A stretch of DNA of 64,000 nucleotides, taken from the NCBI RefSeq assembly GCF_050624435.1, contig NC_134531.1, positions 251,300,812 through 251,364,811 on the forward strand. The letters are read 5' to 3'. A program made the position numbers and the translations under genes. Shown here in pieces: positions 46,271 through 58,597 of the stretch (position 1 is its first letter; every line of letters starts with the position of its first letter). Below the pieces are notes generated by a model. It worked only from the letters and a program-made list of their open reading frames with translations, was not told the origin of the DNA and made no database searches. The DNA is from Tenrec ecaudatus (taxonomy: Eukaryota > Chordata > Mammalia > Afrosoricida > Tenrecidae).

Positions 46271-47284
46271 GGTGAAAAGGGAGCTCAAATGATAAGATAT
46301 TACATTGTAACCTATCAGCAACTGCCATAGTAAAAAATGAAGAGTCGCATTTTTAAAGAAAAGTAGATGGTATATATTTGATTTGTGATAGTCCTTCTTC
46401 AGATAGTCTCTCTCTTCACCTATTATAAAGTGCTGCCATAAAGTTTCATTGAGTTTTAAAATAATATATATTTTTAAGTACCATGTTTAGATAATGCCAG
46501 GTGTTAGAGGCTATGTGGGGATATAGTGGAACCCACCTTGGACAAAGTGGAAAACAAATGCACTATTCTCATTAATAAAAAAAAAAGACAACTTGGGTAC
46601 AAGTATAGATTTATTGTATGCCGTGTGTGTGCACTTCCCTGCAAGTTCACAAGGGAACAGTGCTTTTTGTGGCACTGGACTATTGCTGTCAAACTTGATG
46701 CTTATCATTTCAGTGTGTGGTATAATGCAGACTGGGGAAAATATGAAAGAAATATGTGATTATACAGAACAACGCAGGTGGAGTTTTAAAGGTAATCTTG
46801 AGAAAGATACTCTGTGTTTGCCCACAATCGATCAGTATACGTTGCCATTACAGGTTACATTAAGATAGGAGCCAATGGAAGAACGAGAGTCATATTGGTG
46901 CTTTCGACCATGTTTGAACTGCACAAAACTGGGTACAACCTGAAGGAAAAAAAGATATGGACTCACAGGCAGTGAGAAATAGAAAGGTAAGAAACCTAAA
47001 CAGCTCAGCATAATTGTGTAAAGTATTGACACAATTGTTAGAAAATATGAGGCAGAGAGGAGATGATTTCTACAGCTATTTAGTCAGGAGAAGGAAAGGT
47101 CCATCTGAAGCCCACCAAGATGGGGAGACCCTAAAGAGGGTTACACTAGGAGGGCCTGTGGCCTCCTTCAGTCGGCTTCTCCAGGCTTTTTCAGGAACAA
47201 GCTGCCCCTTCCCGGCCATGTTGTAGAACGTGGACTATGTGAGTGATCACTCTTGAGCTTTGGTCCCAGACTAATTGCTTTAGA
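46271..47284. other. Single-copy interval
   Basis: No repeat recognised. Overlapping open frames at 46526-46759 and 46593-46868 (+) lack domain, start context or splice evidence and are treated as chance. Confidence 0.45.
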
Positions 47285-47460
47285 ACTGTGATTCTTGACC
47301 GTGAATTGATACTGAAATTGTGCTTTGAGTGCCTTTTAAAATGCACTAGTCTGAGTCCTATACTCCAAAGACTCTTTTAATGTTTTTACCACCAGGAATT
47401 TAAAATTTCCCAGGTGTGTACGACATGCTTCCCTGTTGAGGAGCACTTCCTTAAGCCTCT
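47285..47460 (+). mobile_element. Possible MER5A-type hAT fossil
   Basis: The order GTGATTCTTGACC, GAGTGCCTTTTAAAATGCAC, CTCCAAAGACTCTTTTAATG and AATTTCCCAGGTGTGTACGA follows MER5A. Diverged, and the ends are not sharp. Confidence 0.45.
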
Positions 47461-48304
47461 GGTCTCTGTACAGACTCATCTGAGGACACTGTGTTAAATA
47501 GAAAGGGTCAGGCAGTCAAGCAGGTCTCTTACCTCGCGTGACTTATGTCAGGTGACACAGAGAGATGGCGAGTCAAATGTGCTGTTGAAGAGTGGGCAGT
47601 GTCCCACATCAAAGAGAACAGAGGCCCTTGGGTATGGATGGGAGTGGTTTTGAGAAGCCCAGAAAGTTAAGTAACAATATTGATCTAAGGAGACAAAAGT
47701 AGGTTTAAAATATTGTTACTATGGTTCCTCTTCATGTATGTACTTATGTATTCCAAATAAAACATGCTACCACATGTCTCCGTAATCAGTGAGTGGATGG
47801 CTGCAGACAGATTCTCTTAGGAATACACTCATCTTGCCCTCATTCTGGGGCCTTCAAAAAAAGCCCAATCAAAGCAGAGCCTTCTGGGGGCAGGGACTGG
47901 GTCCGCTAAAGTCCAGGAAGAGAGGTCAGCTCAGAAGGTTAGCGTGACTGCTTGAGGAGTTTCCACAGGGTACTCTTGATAGATTTTTCTCAAAGGACAC
48001 AGGACGATCACAGGAACTTATCAGAAAGATGTTCTAAGAAAATCTTAAGCTGACTGTGGGACATTGGGGGTAAGCCAGGCATGTTGTGCCAAGAAAAACA
48101 TTTTTTTCTTCTCCCCATGGCAATGATGCGCTTGCTCATTCTTCCAGAGTACCAAGCACAGTTCTCGGAGAACTACATGGGGACACCTATCCCCATTCAC
48201 TTGGCAGCCCTGATCTTCTCCAAACTCGAAGAAAATTGTTAGAGACGCAAATTCAAGAATCGGGGAAGAGTTGTGGCTGTCCTTATGAAGCGTCATCCCA
48301 ATAG
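47461..48304. other. Single-copy interval
   Basis: No repeat family or credible gene recognised. The frames at 48045-48296 (-) and 48086-48304 (+) overlap on opposite strands and have no recognisable domain. Confidence 0.45.
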
Positions 48305-51180
48305 GAGTAGCGCTGACTCAGCGGCTCTACCTACAACGGAATCGACTCAACTGTCGAATTCTGCACCATCCTAGAAATGGTTCTATCTGAGCCTTTATGC
48401 CAGTCCATCTCACGGAAGGTCTTTCTCTTTAGCTGCGATCCTCTGTTTTATTAAATGAGGTGTCCTTGTTTGGGATTGGTGTCTCCTGATTACATGACTA
48501 AAGCACACGAGAAGAAAACTTGCCATCCTGCCTTCGAAGGAGCGCTCTAGCTGTACTTCTTCCAGGACAGATTTGCTGGTCCATCGGTCAGTCCATGATA
48601 TTTCCAATATTCTTTACTAATACCACAATTCAAATTCTTCTTGGACTTTCCTTACACACTGTCTGGTATTCACATGCATGTAAAGTAATAGAACATATAA
48701 TGGCTTAGCTCAGGTATGCCTTAGTTAAAAGGGACATATTTACTTTTTGCTCTCTATACTTTAAAAAGGCCTTTTGAAGTAGAATTACCCAACATGTATA
48801 TTGTTTGATTTCTTAACTTTTCCTTCCATGAGTGTTGATTGAAATTCAAGTACATTTGATTCTTGACAATTCCCATCTTTTTGCTTTTGATCAGGATGCA
48901 GTCTATTGGTTCAAGTGCATGAATTTTCATATTTTGTACATTGAGTTGCAATCTATATTGAAAATTGCAGTCTCTGGTCTTTATCAGCAAGTGACTCAAG
49001 TCCTCCTATCTTTCATTAAATAAGGTGATATGATCTGCATATTGGAGATTGCTAATGAACTATCGTCTAATCCTGTTGCTATATTCTTCTTCATACAACC
49101 TGGTTTCTCAGATTATTTGCTCAGTTCTTGGCAAAGTTATTCATAATTTATGATGATCCACACATGCCTTTGCATAGTCTGTAAGATACAAGTAACCATC
49201 TTTCTGGTATTACCTATTTTCAGTCAAGATCCATCTGATAGTAGCAATGAAAAGTATCAATCCATCTTCTGAAACTGGCTTGAAATTTTGGCAGCTCCCT
49301 ATCAATGTAGTTTTGAAACTATGTTTAAATTATCTTTAGCAAAGTTTTGCTTGCATGTGATAGAATTGATATTTTTCAATATTTCCACATTCTGTTGGAC
49401 TACCTTTTTTTGGAGTGGCTAAAAGCAAAAAGAAAAGATAGCTGTCTTCCAAATTTCTTGGCATGGATCAGTGAGTGCTTCTAGTATTGCATCAGTTTGT
49501 TTGTTGCAACATTGCAGCTGCAATTCCATCAATTCCCGTAGCCTTGTTTTTCATGAACACATTCAGGCCAGCTTCTGAATCTTCAATAACATTGGTTCTT
49601 TGTTCTATCCTGTGTCTGGAATTGGTTTAATATGTATCGTTTCTTTTAGGTACACTGATTTTGTGTAGACCTTTCATCTTCTTTTGATGTTTCCAGCATC
49701 ATTCAGTGAGCTACCCATGTTGTTGCTATTAGGGGCCATCGAGTTAGAGCCTTTATGCAACAGAATGAAACATCCTTATGTTTGAGTCAATTGTTGCAGC
49801 CACTGTGTCAATCAGGCTTGTCTAGGGATGTGCTTTTTTTCACTGTCCCTTGACTTTTCCAAGCATGATGTCTTTCCACACGGACTGGTATCTCCTGAGA
49901 CTGTGTCCAAAGTAGCCATCAAATTGTCCATCATCACAACTTGAGAATTTTTCCTGAAGTCTTTTCAGCTTGAATAAGTGCTTAGTGTTATCTTTCATCT
50001 TCTCTTTCTAACTCCAGGACTAAGCATGTATAATTATATTTGATTTGGTCTTCTTGAGTGGCCCATTAAATTTTTCTGTCAGTGTTTTTACTTCATCATT
50101 TTATCCACTCACATAAATTACTTTACATCCAAGAGCAAGTTTTAGGATTTCTTCTGATATCCACTTTGATCTTTTCTTTCTTTCCTGTCTTTTTAATGAC
50201 TTGTTGCTTTCTTCATGTATAATTTATTGATGTCTTCCCACACTCCTTTTATTCTTGTTAATAATGCTCAGTGAGTCAAACATATTCTTAAAATGCTTCC
50301 TAAATTAAGGTGGAATATGCTCAGGGATGTATGTTAGCTCTCATGGAGTTATTTTAATTTTCTTCAGAAACAACTTGAATTTACATGTGAGCAGTTGATG
50401 AACTTTCCACAGTTGACCCTGGCCTTGATTTGGCTGCTGATACTGAGTTTTTCTATCAGCTCTTCCAACAGTTGTGGTCAGTTTGACACTGTCTATTCTA
50501 TCTAGTGCTGTCCATTTGTACAAGCATTATTTATGTTGTTAAAAAAAGGTATTTGCTAAAAATCATTGGTCTTTTATAAAATTCTATTTAAGTGACCTCT
50601 AGTTTTATTTCTTTATCAAGTATATAGTTTCCAACTAGTGAGGCTTCCTCTCTGCTTCTAACATTCATATTCTAATCTCCAGTAATTATCAATGCATCTT
50701 GTTTGCATGTTTGATCAATTTAAAACTGAAGAGGTTAGCAGAAATCTGTAGTTTTTTCATCACTAGCTTTGGTGGTTGATGCATAAGTTTGAATGATAGT
50801 TTCAGTAAATGATCTTTCTTACAGATATGTAGACATTATCCTATCAGAGTTTCCATTGTACTTCAAGAGAGACCTTGAAATAATCTTTGTGACAATTAAC
50901 TTATTACCTTTCCTCTTGAATTTATCATTTACTGTATATTAGAACATGTTTGTCTGACCCAAAATAGCCCATACCAATCTTTTTCAGCTCAATAATGGAT
51001 AAGACATCAAGTTTATATGTGTTCTAATTGATCTTTGACATTTTCCAATTCTCCTGGATTCAGCTTTGTACATTCCACACTCCTATTATTACTGAATGCT
51101 TAAAGCCATTTCTTCCTATTTTCAGACAAAGAGAGTTTTGAAAGCTTTGTTATGCAACCATAGCATTCAGATAGACACAT
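48305..51180 (-). mobile_element. RTE LINE, near full length, antisense
   Basis: It begins with a degraded antisense RTE 3' end and continues in order: GTACTTCTTCCAGGACAGAT, CACATGCATGTAAAGTAATA, AGTTTTGCTTGCATGTGATA, TCTTTCTTTCCTGTCTTTTT, ACATGTGAGCAGTTGATGAA, TAATTATCAATGCATCTTG and GGATAAGACATCAAGTTTA. Length is about 2.9 kb including a short RTE 3' piece in the same orientation at about 49722-49975. All frames are broken. It resembles 2946-5760 in extent. Confidence 0.88.
49722..49975 (-). mobile_element. RTE 3' end nested in an RTE
   Basis: TTGTTGCTATTAGGGGCCAT and TTGCAGCCACTGTGTCAATC mark a second antisense RTE 3' end inside the RTE linker region of 48305-51180. The host RTE continues after it at TTTTCAGCTTGAATAAGTGC. 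Confidence 0.7.
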
Positions 51181-51185
51181 TTTGG

Positions 51186-51476
51186 GTTGCCATGCCCTGG
51201 TCCCAAGTCTATTTTTGGTATTCCCTCAGGACTTCGTTGCTCTGCTCCCCTTGCTGTTCTATTGCATGCCCTTGATGTTTTGTCTCAGTGTGGTGGGGTC
51301 AGATCAGGCACAATTCCCACACTGTGTCTCCAGTGTTGTCCACCTTAAGTGCTATGGGTCAGTGAGGGATGTATGTCTCATAGTGAGGTCAGCCTTGTGG
51401 TCCTCTCTGTGCATTGGGTTCTTAAATCATCCTATAAGCTCATTCATCATGGTACAGCCCAATGTTCTTCTGAGAT
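51186..51476 (-). mobile_element. L1 3' UTR internal fragment, antisense
   Basis: Segments TTTTTGGTATTCCCTCAGGA, TGCTCCCCTTGCTGTTCTAT and CACACTGTGTCTCCAGTG are the reverse complement of the region around 38700-39010. It lacks the L1 terminus, so it is a fragment of a larger, since-deleted copy or an unusual 3'-truncated one. The 98-codon frame here is not a gene. Confidence 0.75.
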
Positions 51477-51564
51477 AGTTCCCAAAATACAGAATCCCAC
51501 ATTACTTCCTTCTAGTTTCAAAAATCACATTTACTTAATGTCCAAAGGTATAAAAGTTTGATAT

Positions 51565-51695
51565 ATATAACTAGATTATAAGTTTCACCGGAATAGGTAT
51601 TACTTTTTACTATTTGTGTTTTTTTATATTACTTGGAATATTTCCAGGCACACAGTTTGTACTCCTGAAATATTTGATTGAGTGGTAGATTTCAG
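51565..51695 (+). mobile_element. L2 LINE 3' end
   Basis: AACTAGATTATAAGTTTCAC, TATTTCCAGGCACACAGTTT and GAAATATTTGATTGAGTGG follow the L2 tail consensus (ATTGTAAGCTCC, TGCCTGGCACATAG, AAATATTTGTTGAATG). Confidence 0.7.
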
Positions 51696-53499
51696 CTATT
51701 AATAATGCTCAGAATTTTAAAATAAGGAATATAAAAAAAGAGCATGAGCAACTCCAGGAGGGACTATAATAGTAAAAAGCAGTGATCAACTTCCTACATC
51801 ATCCTGGACAGAGCAGGTTTCTGAGAACAGTCTGGATTTTAAGGCCTGTTCTCCAGAGACAGTGGGATAAGGAGTCAACAGATGGCCTCACTCTCCAGAC
51901 TGTGATCGGAATGCAGAAGTTACCTTGCATTACAGGTAAGGAAGGAGGCCTGGGTAGGGATATGAGCTTCAATTTTTGTTTTTGTTTTTTGAAATTGTGA
52001 CTTTAAAAATGCCATGCTACAGCTCAGAATATCTAGGTTTAGGAATCAGTATTATTTAAAACACCCCTAGATAATTCCAAAATGCAGACTAGTTTGCAAT
52101 CAGAAAAATAGATATGGAAGATTTCCAGTAATATATGACTCTTTGTTCAACATCTGTAAGAACTCCCAATAAAATTATTAAGAAAAAAAGATGACATTAT
52201 TCGATCCTTTTCAACAAAGACAACAAATACAGAGAATACAACTATGGAGGAAAAATCTGAAGACCTGACTCTATCAGCCATGAAAAATAAATGAGATGAA
52301 TATCAGAACATTTTCCGAGTGTAACCAACATGAAAAGATGAAAAAGAATGGCAAACCACTTCAACCATGAGCTAGCTGGGAGAGAGGTGGGCCAAACCCT
52401 TGCTCCCCACATTTATTGGGAGAAGAGAGGAATGCCTCACATTCCATCTAGCCCACCAAGAGGATGGCTGCACCTCTTCTCCACCCCACTGAGACAACAT
52501 GCATACCCCGAGTTGGGGTGGGTGAGCGCCAGATAGGACCAGCACAGAACACAAGAGGAAAATATAGAGGAGGCTGCATCACCCAGGTTTCCCTAGGTGC
52601 CTTGAGGACTTACGGAGATACAGGCATCCCGCTTCTTCAGATGTACGGAGGCAGACGCTGTAACTCTCACTTGGTCCAAGCTCCCACACAGTTCCAGCCA
52701 AGGCATTGAGTCAGGCTTGGAAGACAGGAGACCGGATTTTTACGTAGGTGTCCTTTCTCCTTGCTTTTACCCTTCTTGCGTTATTATTCGGATTTTTCCC
52801 CTCATGCTTTTCGCTTGATAACACAGAAACAGAAGGGCAGAACCATTCCCGATGCCCACAACCTCTGGCAAGCACAGAGGTAAGCCTGAGGAAGGGGGCC
52901 TAGAGAAATGACAGCAGCCAGTTCTGGGTTTGGGTTTGAGTGTTTTCCTCTGCCCCATTTTTGGTTGTTTGGATAAACCACAAGTGGACAGAATCATGAC
53001 AGCAGAATTGGGATTATTGGCGTCATCTCTAACACCACCTAACCTTCTGTTGACCAGAGAACTTGGTGACTCTTGTTCTTGTGTCCTCAAGGCTACATTG
53101 CTAGTATGGTAGGCCCATGACAAACATGCACTGGTGACTGAAAAAGAGAAAGCAGCGGTTGTTTCTGGCATGGGGATGTGTATGTGTTGTTATTTGTGTA
53201 TGTGTTTGTGTATTTATTTTGGTTTTTACTATCCCATTCCCAATCCCTATCTCATCCAAGGAGTCAACTATCCTGACATTCCAAGTCACCACTGTATTTT
53301 AAACAGATGCAACTAGTGGGAAAGAGCTACTATTCACTGCATTGCCCCCAAATAAATAATGATATATACAAATAATGTGTCTAAGGGTGATAGTCTATTA
53401 CTGCTCATAGGATGAAGCAAGTTGGAGTGACATAAATGAGTGACTAAGGCACAGGACCAAAGGATCTTGAGAAAGAGAGGCACTGGAACTCCCAGGAAA
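51696..53499. other. Mostly single-copy interval with one short L1 end
   Basis: A short L1 terminus (GTAAGAACTCCCAATAAAAT) lies at about 52150-52192 on the plus strand. The rest has no recognised repeat. It is slightly GC-richer at 52400-52900, without a CpG island. The 134-codon frame at 52767-53171 (-) is the longest in a non-repeat segment, but it shows no domain, no splice sites in register and unremarkable composition. Confidence 0.45.
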
Positions 53500-53800
53500 G
53501 GAATTCCTTTGGATAGATTTTGAGAACATTGTGCCGAGTGAAGTTAGTCAATCACAAAAGGGCAAATCGTGGATGAGACCTTTGTGAAAAATAAAAAGAT
53601 AAAGGTTTTTCGTAGCAAAAGCAACAAGATTCGGAGGTTACCAGGGGTGGGTGGGTCACGGAGGGAGGAGTTACATGATAGGCTAGAGGTCAGACAGTCC
53701 TAGCTAAGAGGAGTATAATATTCTGCAAGAGGAAGAAACAGAAAAAAAGTGGGGACCGAGCAAGCTAGTTAGATATTTGATAGTTGTTTAAATTGCTGAA
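53500..53800 (+). mobile_element. Old L1 ORF2 end and 3' UTR
   Basis: TTGTGCCGAGTGAAGTTAGT then CAATCACAAAAGGGCAAATC matches the L1 ORF2 C-terminal end (MLSEVSQSQKDKY-like), followed by 3' UTR. Older subfamily than the copy at 36913. Confidence 0.65.
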
Positions 53801-55264
53801 TACTAAAATGATGAGCTAAAATAAAAATCCCCATCTAATTCACAATAAAACAAAAAATATATATCAAGTTGAACTTGAGAAACATTGTTTGTATTGTAGC
53901 ATTCTTGTATTATACCTATATTCGACAATGTGTGATTAGAATCATAAACAAGACACTTGCCCCATCTCAACTTAACATCTAGACATGACATCATTCGTTC
54001 CTATGATTCAGTCAGATTCTTTGACCATCCAACAATCTAGGACTGTTTATTCCAGAGTTTTCCTTTTTTTGAAACCATCTCCTTGACCTTCCACCTTTGT
54101 TTGAAATCTGTGGCTTTATTATAGTCTCTGCTTTACTGGAAATTCTAACTCTGAATTTCCCACTTCAAATCTGGACTTTGAAAGAGAACTTCTGGGGCGT
54201 TGAGATAATTTTTCCCTCCTTCCCCCGAGCCAAATTTCTTCCCCCATATTTTTCCCAAACGCTACAGCCAATTATGACTTGAGTACCTCGATGAATTCCA
54301 GGGAAAGCGCCACTTTGCTCGAGTGACCTCATTGTTGGGACTGTCCTGCAAAAGGACTATGTGAACACTTGTTTCATTTCTTTTGTGAAAATTCTGACAC
54401 TAGGCCCTTTGAAGTAAATGGTAATTCTTCCAATTATTTTTTATCTACAACTTCAAAACCTTTTTTTCATGTTAACGTTAGCCTTTTCAAAATATTACCT
54501 TTCCTGGATTGCAACAGTTCCTTCCTCTTTTTCAAACAGCCTTCAAAAGAGTGGTTTTACTGAAATGTCAGAAGATGTGTAGATGCAAAAATCCCACTTG
54601 TTCAATAATGGATGAGCAGCTTCAGATTGGCCACACTATGCCTACCTGGAGAACTGGAGTTTTGATGACAGAATATTGATCAGCATATTCTGGACTTCTT
54701 TCAAGAATATGTGTGTCTGGCTCTTCTCCCTGAGATGGACTTAGGAGAACCCTGTACACCAGCAGGTAACAATTTCTCCTTCTTAAGGAAACGCATGGAT
54801 TCAATAAACTGTGATCATTGTTCTTAACTCACGCCAATCTCTGTGCCCCTTTTGCTGAAAATAAACTACATGTTGCTAGAAAGAAGAACATGCTATGTTT
54901 GCAGAGTTCCCCATTCAAACTCCAATTCTCTTTCAAGATTTTGATTGCTTATGGTTTTTGGGTTCCACTAAAGAATAAGTAAAACAAGGTTTTTGGGTTA
55001 AGGAATTTTTTAGAGGGTTCTGGTATAAACAGTCTCATGATTCTTTGATTACAAACTCTATGTACAAGCATATAGACTGCTTGAACACACAAGGAATCTG
55101 TCAACAAAAGTTGTTGTTTGCTGTGTGCGAAACTCTTCCAGGTGCATCTTACTAGTGAAGAAGCTAGCCCCAAATGAGATCACTGAAATGACTGTGTATT
55201 TCTTAATATTCTGTTTACTTTGGAAAAGACTAAAACAGCTCTGCTCTGTAGTGTTCAAAACCAC
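53801..55264. other. Single-copy interval
   Basis: No repeat or gene recognised in about 1.5 kb. Confidence 0.45.
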
Positions 55265-55620
55265 CAGTCTGGCAGTGTGTTTTAACATGTGGCTTATATA
55301 TTGCTCTCACACTGGAGGCTATCCCACCAGTATGTCCAATACCATAAGGTGAACAGGTTTCAGGGGAGCTTCCAGGCTAAGACAGACAAGGAAGAAAAGC
55401 TTGAAATTCTACTTCTGCAAATTAACCAGTGGAATCCTCCAGATTACAACAAAATATTGTGCTGGGAGACGAGGTCCCTAGGTTGGAAGGAATTCAAACC
55501 ACACAATTGCCACAACAATGAGCTTGAACACACCGATGATTGTGAAGATGATATAGAACCAGGCAATATTTTGTTCTGTTATAGATTGAGTCATCCTGAG
55601 TAGGAGACTAGTCAGTGGCA
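55265..55620 (+). mobile_element. Internally deleted RTE (5' end fused to 3' end)
   Basis: The left 220 bp is RTE 5' sequence (GGAGGCTATCCCACCAGTAT, GGGGAGCTTCCAGGCTAAGA, CTAGGTTGGAAGGAATTCAA). It joins directly to about 130 bp of RTE 3' sequence (TTGCCACAACAATGAGCTTG, CAGGCAATATTTTGTTCTG). The whole ORF is absent. This is the form of a non-autonomous RTE derivative. The ORF 55289-55603 is noncoding shadow. Confidence 0.7.
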
Positions 55621-56090
55621 ACAGCAAAGAAACCCTTATTAAGTTCTACAACATTGGGTGGAATATCTGCTCAGGGAGTTATCACTTGTAAAAGTGCCCT
55701 CAGTGATTCAGGTATGCAGCAAAGATCTAAGCCCTCGTGAAGATTAACAAGAAGGTTGTTAATAGGTGTGCTGGCTGGGTGCCTACCAAGGAGTGCCTGT
55801 AATGGAGCGTTCACAGAAGAAGGTCATTCACCAAAGTGAGTTCTTTTCACTTGCAGGTTTTTTTTCAGTCCCTCCCATATCCAGGCATTGTACTAAATGC
55901 TGTGCACCTGATTCTATTGTTAGCATGCATAGCCTCAAATCTCCAGGAGCCTCTAGGATAGGATCTTCTCTTGGATGGCGTCAGCAGAAAGAGGTATGGG
56001 TTTCTGATGGCATGCACAGTTAACTCTGGAATCTGATATTCAGTAACAAGTTACTGAACCTCTGAGACTTCCATTCCCTCAGGAATCAGC
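55621..56090 (+). other. Mostly single-copy, MIR-like remnant at its end
   Basis: CAGGCATTGTACTAAATGCT at 55880 and CAAGTTACTGAACCTCTGAG followed by ACTTCCATTCCCTCAGG at 56047 follow MIR-type sequence in plus orientation. The remainder is unassigned. Confidence 0.45.
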
Positions 56091-56094
56091 ACCA

Positions 56095-56280
56095 GGGAGC
56101 CCTGGAGCACCCTAGTTACATGCTGGACTACTAGCTGGAAGATCAGCAATTTGAAACTCGCAGCTGCTGCAAGGCTGAAAGACTGGACTTTCTACTCCCA
56201 TGAGAGTAGTCCTGGAAAGCCACAAGGGCACTTCTATGGCGTCACTGAGTCGGCATTGACTTGTCTGTGAGACTGAGAAA
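56095..56280 (+). mobile_element. AfroSINE
   Basis: Head GGAGCCCTGGAGCACCCTAG, CATGCTGGACTACTAGCTGG, ACTTTCTACTCCCATGAGAG and tail GTCACTGAGTCGGCATTGAC. Full length. The interval 56281-56782 beyond it has no recognised feature. Confidence 0.85.
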
Positions 56281-56782
56281 GCAGGAATCAGAAAAGTTCC
56301 ACGGCATTGCCGCAAGTATTAAGTGTGCTCATTTACAAATGGGCATGCATACAAAAATATCGTGCATTATTCCTATTGATTCCCACATGATGCCTGTGTT
56401 TTATTTCTTCTTTAAAAACTTTTTCTGTTTAATCTTCTTCTTTTTTCCTGCTTCTTTTAAATTTTGATTATCTTCCTATTGAGTCAGAGACAATTTGCTG
56501 ATAGTACTGAGTAAACTTTTGGGACACTGGAGAGTAACTAATAGAGCTTCTGAAAATGCTGGCCTCTACCTACCAAATGCCTACTGTACACCTGCTTTAC
56601 TCACCACTGACCTGCTAGACTCACCCCTGAGAGGCCAGCAAAACTGTTAACAATTGAACATAATGTAACTATATTGCCGAAGTAGGTATCAGACTGCACG
56701 GTTTCTATAAGAATAGTTGTTATGTACAAATATTGGGGGAAGCAATATGAGACTCCCTAAAAGAACTGGGAATGAAAGTCCT

Positions 56783-56975
56783 ATGTTGTTGTTATTAGGT
56801 GCCATGCCATTACCTTCGGTCATGGCAGGGGGGTGGAGGGGAACTAGGGAGTTAACAATGAGCACAAGAATGAATAAAATATTCTAAAATTGATTGTGGC
56901 AATGAAGGCACCACTCTTCTTAATGGGATTGAACTATTGAATTGTATAACATTTTAATAAAATTATTTTAAAGGG
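56783..56975. mobile_element. Short RTE 3' end (-) followed by an L1MA/MB-type 3' end (+)
   Basis: GTTGTTGTTATTAGGTGCCA at 56786 is an antisense RTE terminus of about 40 bp. From 56835 the plus strand reads AAAATTGATTGTGGCAATGA, TTGAACTATTGAATTGTATA and AATAAAATTATT, the tail of the older L1MA/L1MB type also seen at 61280-61465. Confidence 0.6.
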
Positions 56976-56979
56976 AAAA

Positions 56980-57740
56980 ATAAGATACATTGATAATTAT
57001 TGACAATAGGAATACAAAAATGGGAAACAAAGAAGACCTGTTGAAAAATATGGCCTTGGTGATAGAAATGGAGGTATAGATCACATGATAGAATTTTACA
57101 AGACCAATGACTGCAAATACCTTCTTTCAACAGCACAAAGGTCACTGTACACATGGATTTCTCCAGATAGAAGGCACAGAAATGAAATTGACTACATCCG
57201 TGGGAAGAGATGACGGAGAAGCTAAATATCAGCAGTTAAAAACAGGCCAGATGCTCACTATGGACAGACCAGCAATTGCTCATATGTAAGTGCAGGTTGA
57301 AACTGAAGAAAATTAAAACAAGTCCAGGAGAAACATAATACACCACTGAGTCTATCTCACCTGGATTGTGTGACCATCTCAAAAACAGATTTGATGCATT
57401 GAATCCTATTGATAGAAGACTTGAGCTGAGGGGAGACATTAAGAATATCATATATGAAGAAAGGAAAAGGCCTTTAAAAATAATGGAAAGAAAAAAATCA
57501 AAGTTGATGTCAGAAGAGACTCTGAAACTTGCCCTTAATCATAGAGTAACTAAGGCAAACAGAAGCAATGATGACATCAAAGAACTGAATTGAAAGTTTC
57601 ACAGGGAAGCTCGAGAAGACTAAGTAAAGTACTATAATGAAATGTGTAACATCAAAAGGAAGAATCCATTCAGTAGATCTTAAACTGAAAGAACTCAAGA
57701 AAAAATTCAAGCCTCAAATTGCAGTATTGAAAGATTCTCT
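56980..57740 (+). mobile_element. RTE LINE fragment, endonuclease to linker
   Basis: Segments ATGGCCTTGGTGATAGAAAT, CTTCTTTCAACAGCACAAAG, GACTACATCCGTGGGAAGAG, TGCAGGTTGAAACTGAAGAA and AGATCTTAAACTGAAAGAAC follow RTE endonuclease/linker order. It is truncated at both ends, the right side running into L1. The frame 57366-57593 is decayed linker sequence. Confidence 0.85.
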
Positions 57741-57744
57741 GGTA

Positions 57745-58080
57745 ATCCCATGTGATTCCGCCATGCATCTGCTGGGTATATAACCTAGAAGAAGAGACAC
57801 AACTCAAACAGATGCATGCACTCTCATGTTTGTGGTAGCTCTGTCCACAATAGCATGGAGTTGGAAATAGCCCAATACCCATCCGTAGAAGAATGGTTCA
57901 TCAAACTTTGGTACGCACAGAATCGAATACTATGAATCATTTTTTTAATTGCTAAAAATACAAAGCACCTCGCGACATGAATAGACTTGGAGAACATTAT
58001 GTTGAGTAAAGTTAGTCAATAACAAAAGGACAAATATTGCATGAGACCTAATAGGTTAACATCCAGACAAAACAGGGGCT
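57745..58080 (+). mobile_element. Old L1 ORF2 3' end
   Basis: GCTGGGTATATAACCTAGAA, AGCATGGAGTTGGAAATAGC, CATCCGTAGAAGAATGGTTC and CATTATGTTGAGTAAAGTTA are the ORF2 C-terminal coding segments of an older L1. It abuts the RTE fragment on the left. The interval 58081-58597 is unassigned. Confidence 0.8.
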
Positions 58081-58597
58081 CGGTTCTCAGGTCATGTAAT
58101 CATTTAATCCAGTCTCTAAGACAATGTGGTGGTATAGCTGTCTAATGCCTACAATCCTTTACACATCTTACAAATCCATTTTCCTGAGGACACCTCATCT
58201 CTAGCATTGTCCCATGGTCACCCCAAAATGGTGACTCCTAATGGTGAGCAGTGAATTTCAATGGAAATTCATGACCAGAGGAGGTGAGTTCACTTTGTTG
58301 GTAGGTTCACCAAGAAGGGGCAGTCTAGGAAAAATAATTACCATTACCTGTATAGACTCACAATGGGAGAATCCACTTAGTATGATCTTGCTAAGTATGC
58401 TTTTTTATTTTTTTTTTACCAACTTTCCTTTCAGTCTTTGTTGACCTTTCCTGGGTGCTATAGGGTACCTTGGTTGTAAATTTTGTCTTCTCCAGGTTAA
58501 CAGAATTCTTCATAAACCACATGAGAACTATGTGATTTGGAAGCCCCACTAAAGCAACCAGACATCACCTTAACACACTTGTTGCTGATTAAAGGAG

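Noticed and set aside
46526-46868. Two overlapping plus-strand frames at a repeat-poor site
   Set aside because: No recognisable domain, no splice context, and the frames overlap; not enough for a gene call.
51182-51478. 98-codon frame resembling a hydrophobic membrane protein
   Set aside because: It is an antisense L1 3' UTR fragment; the hydrophobic run comes from pyrimidine-rich sequence.
52767-53171. 134-codon minus-strand frame in non-repeat DNA
   Set aside because: No recognisable domain, no splice-site context and no promoter-like sequence. A 134-codon frame is not rare by chance in 64 kb read in six frames.
55289-55603. 104-codon plus-strand frame
   Set aside because: It spans the junction of an internally deleted RTE, whose 5' and 3' ends are largely noncoding.
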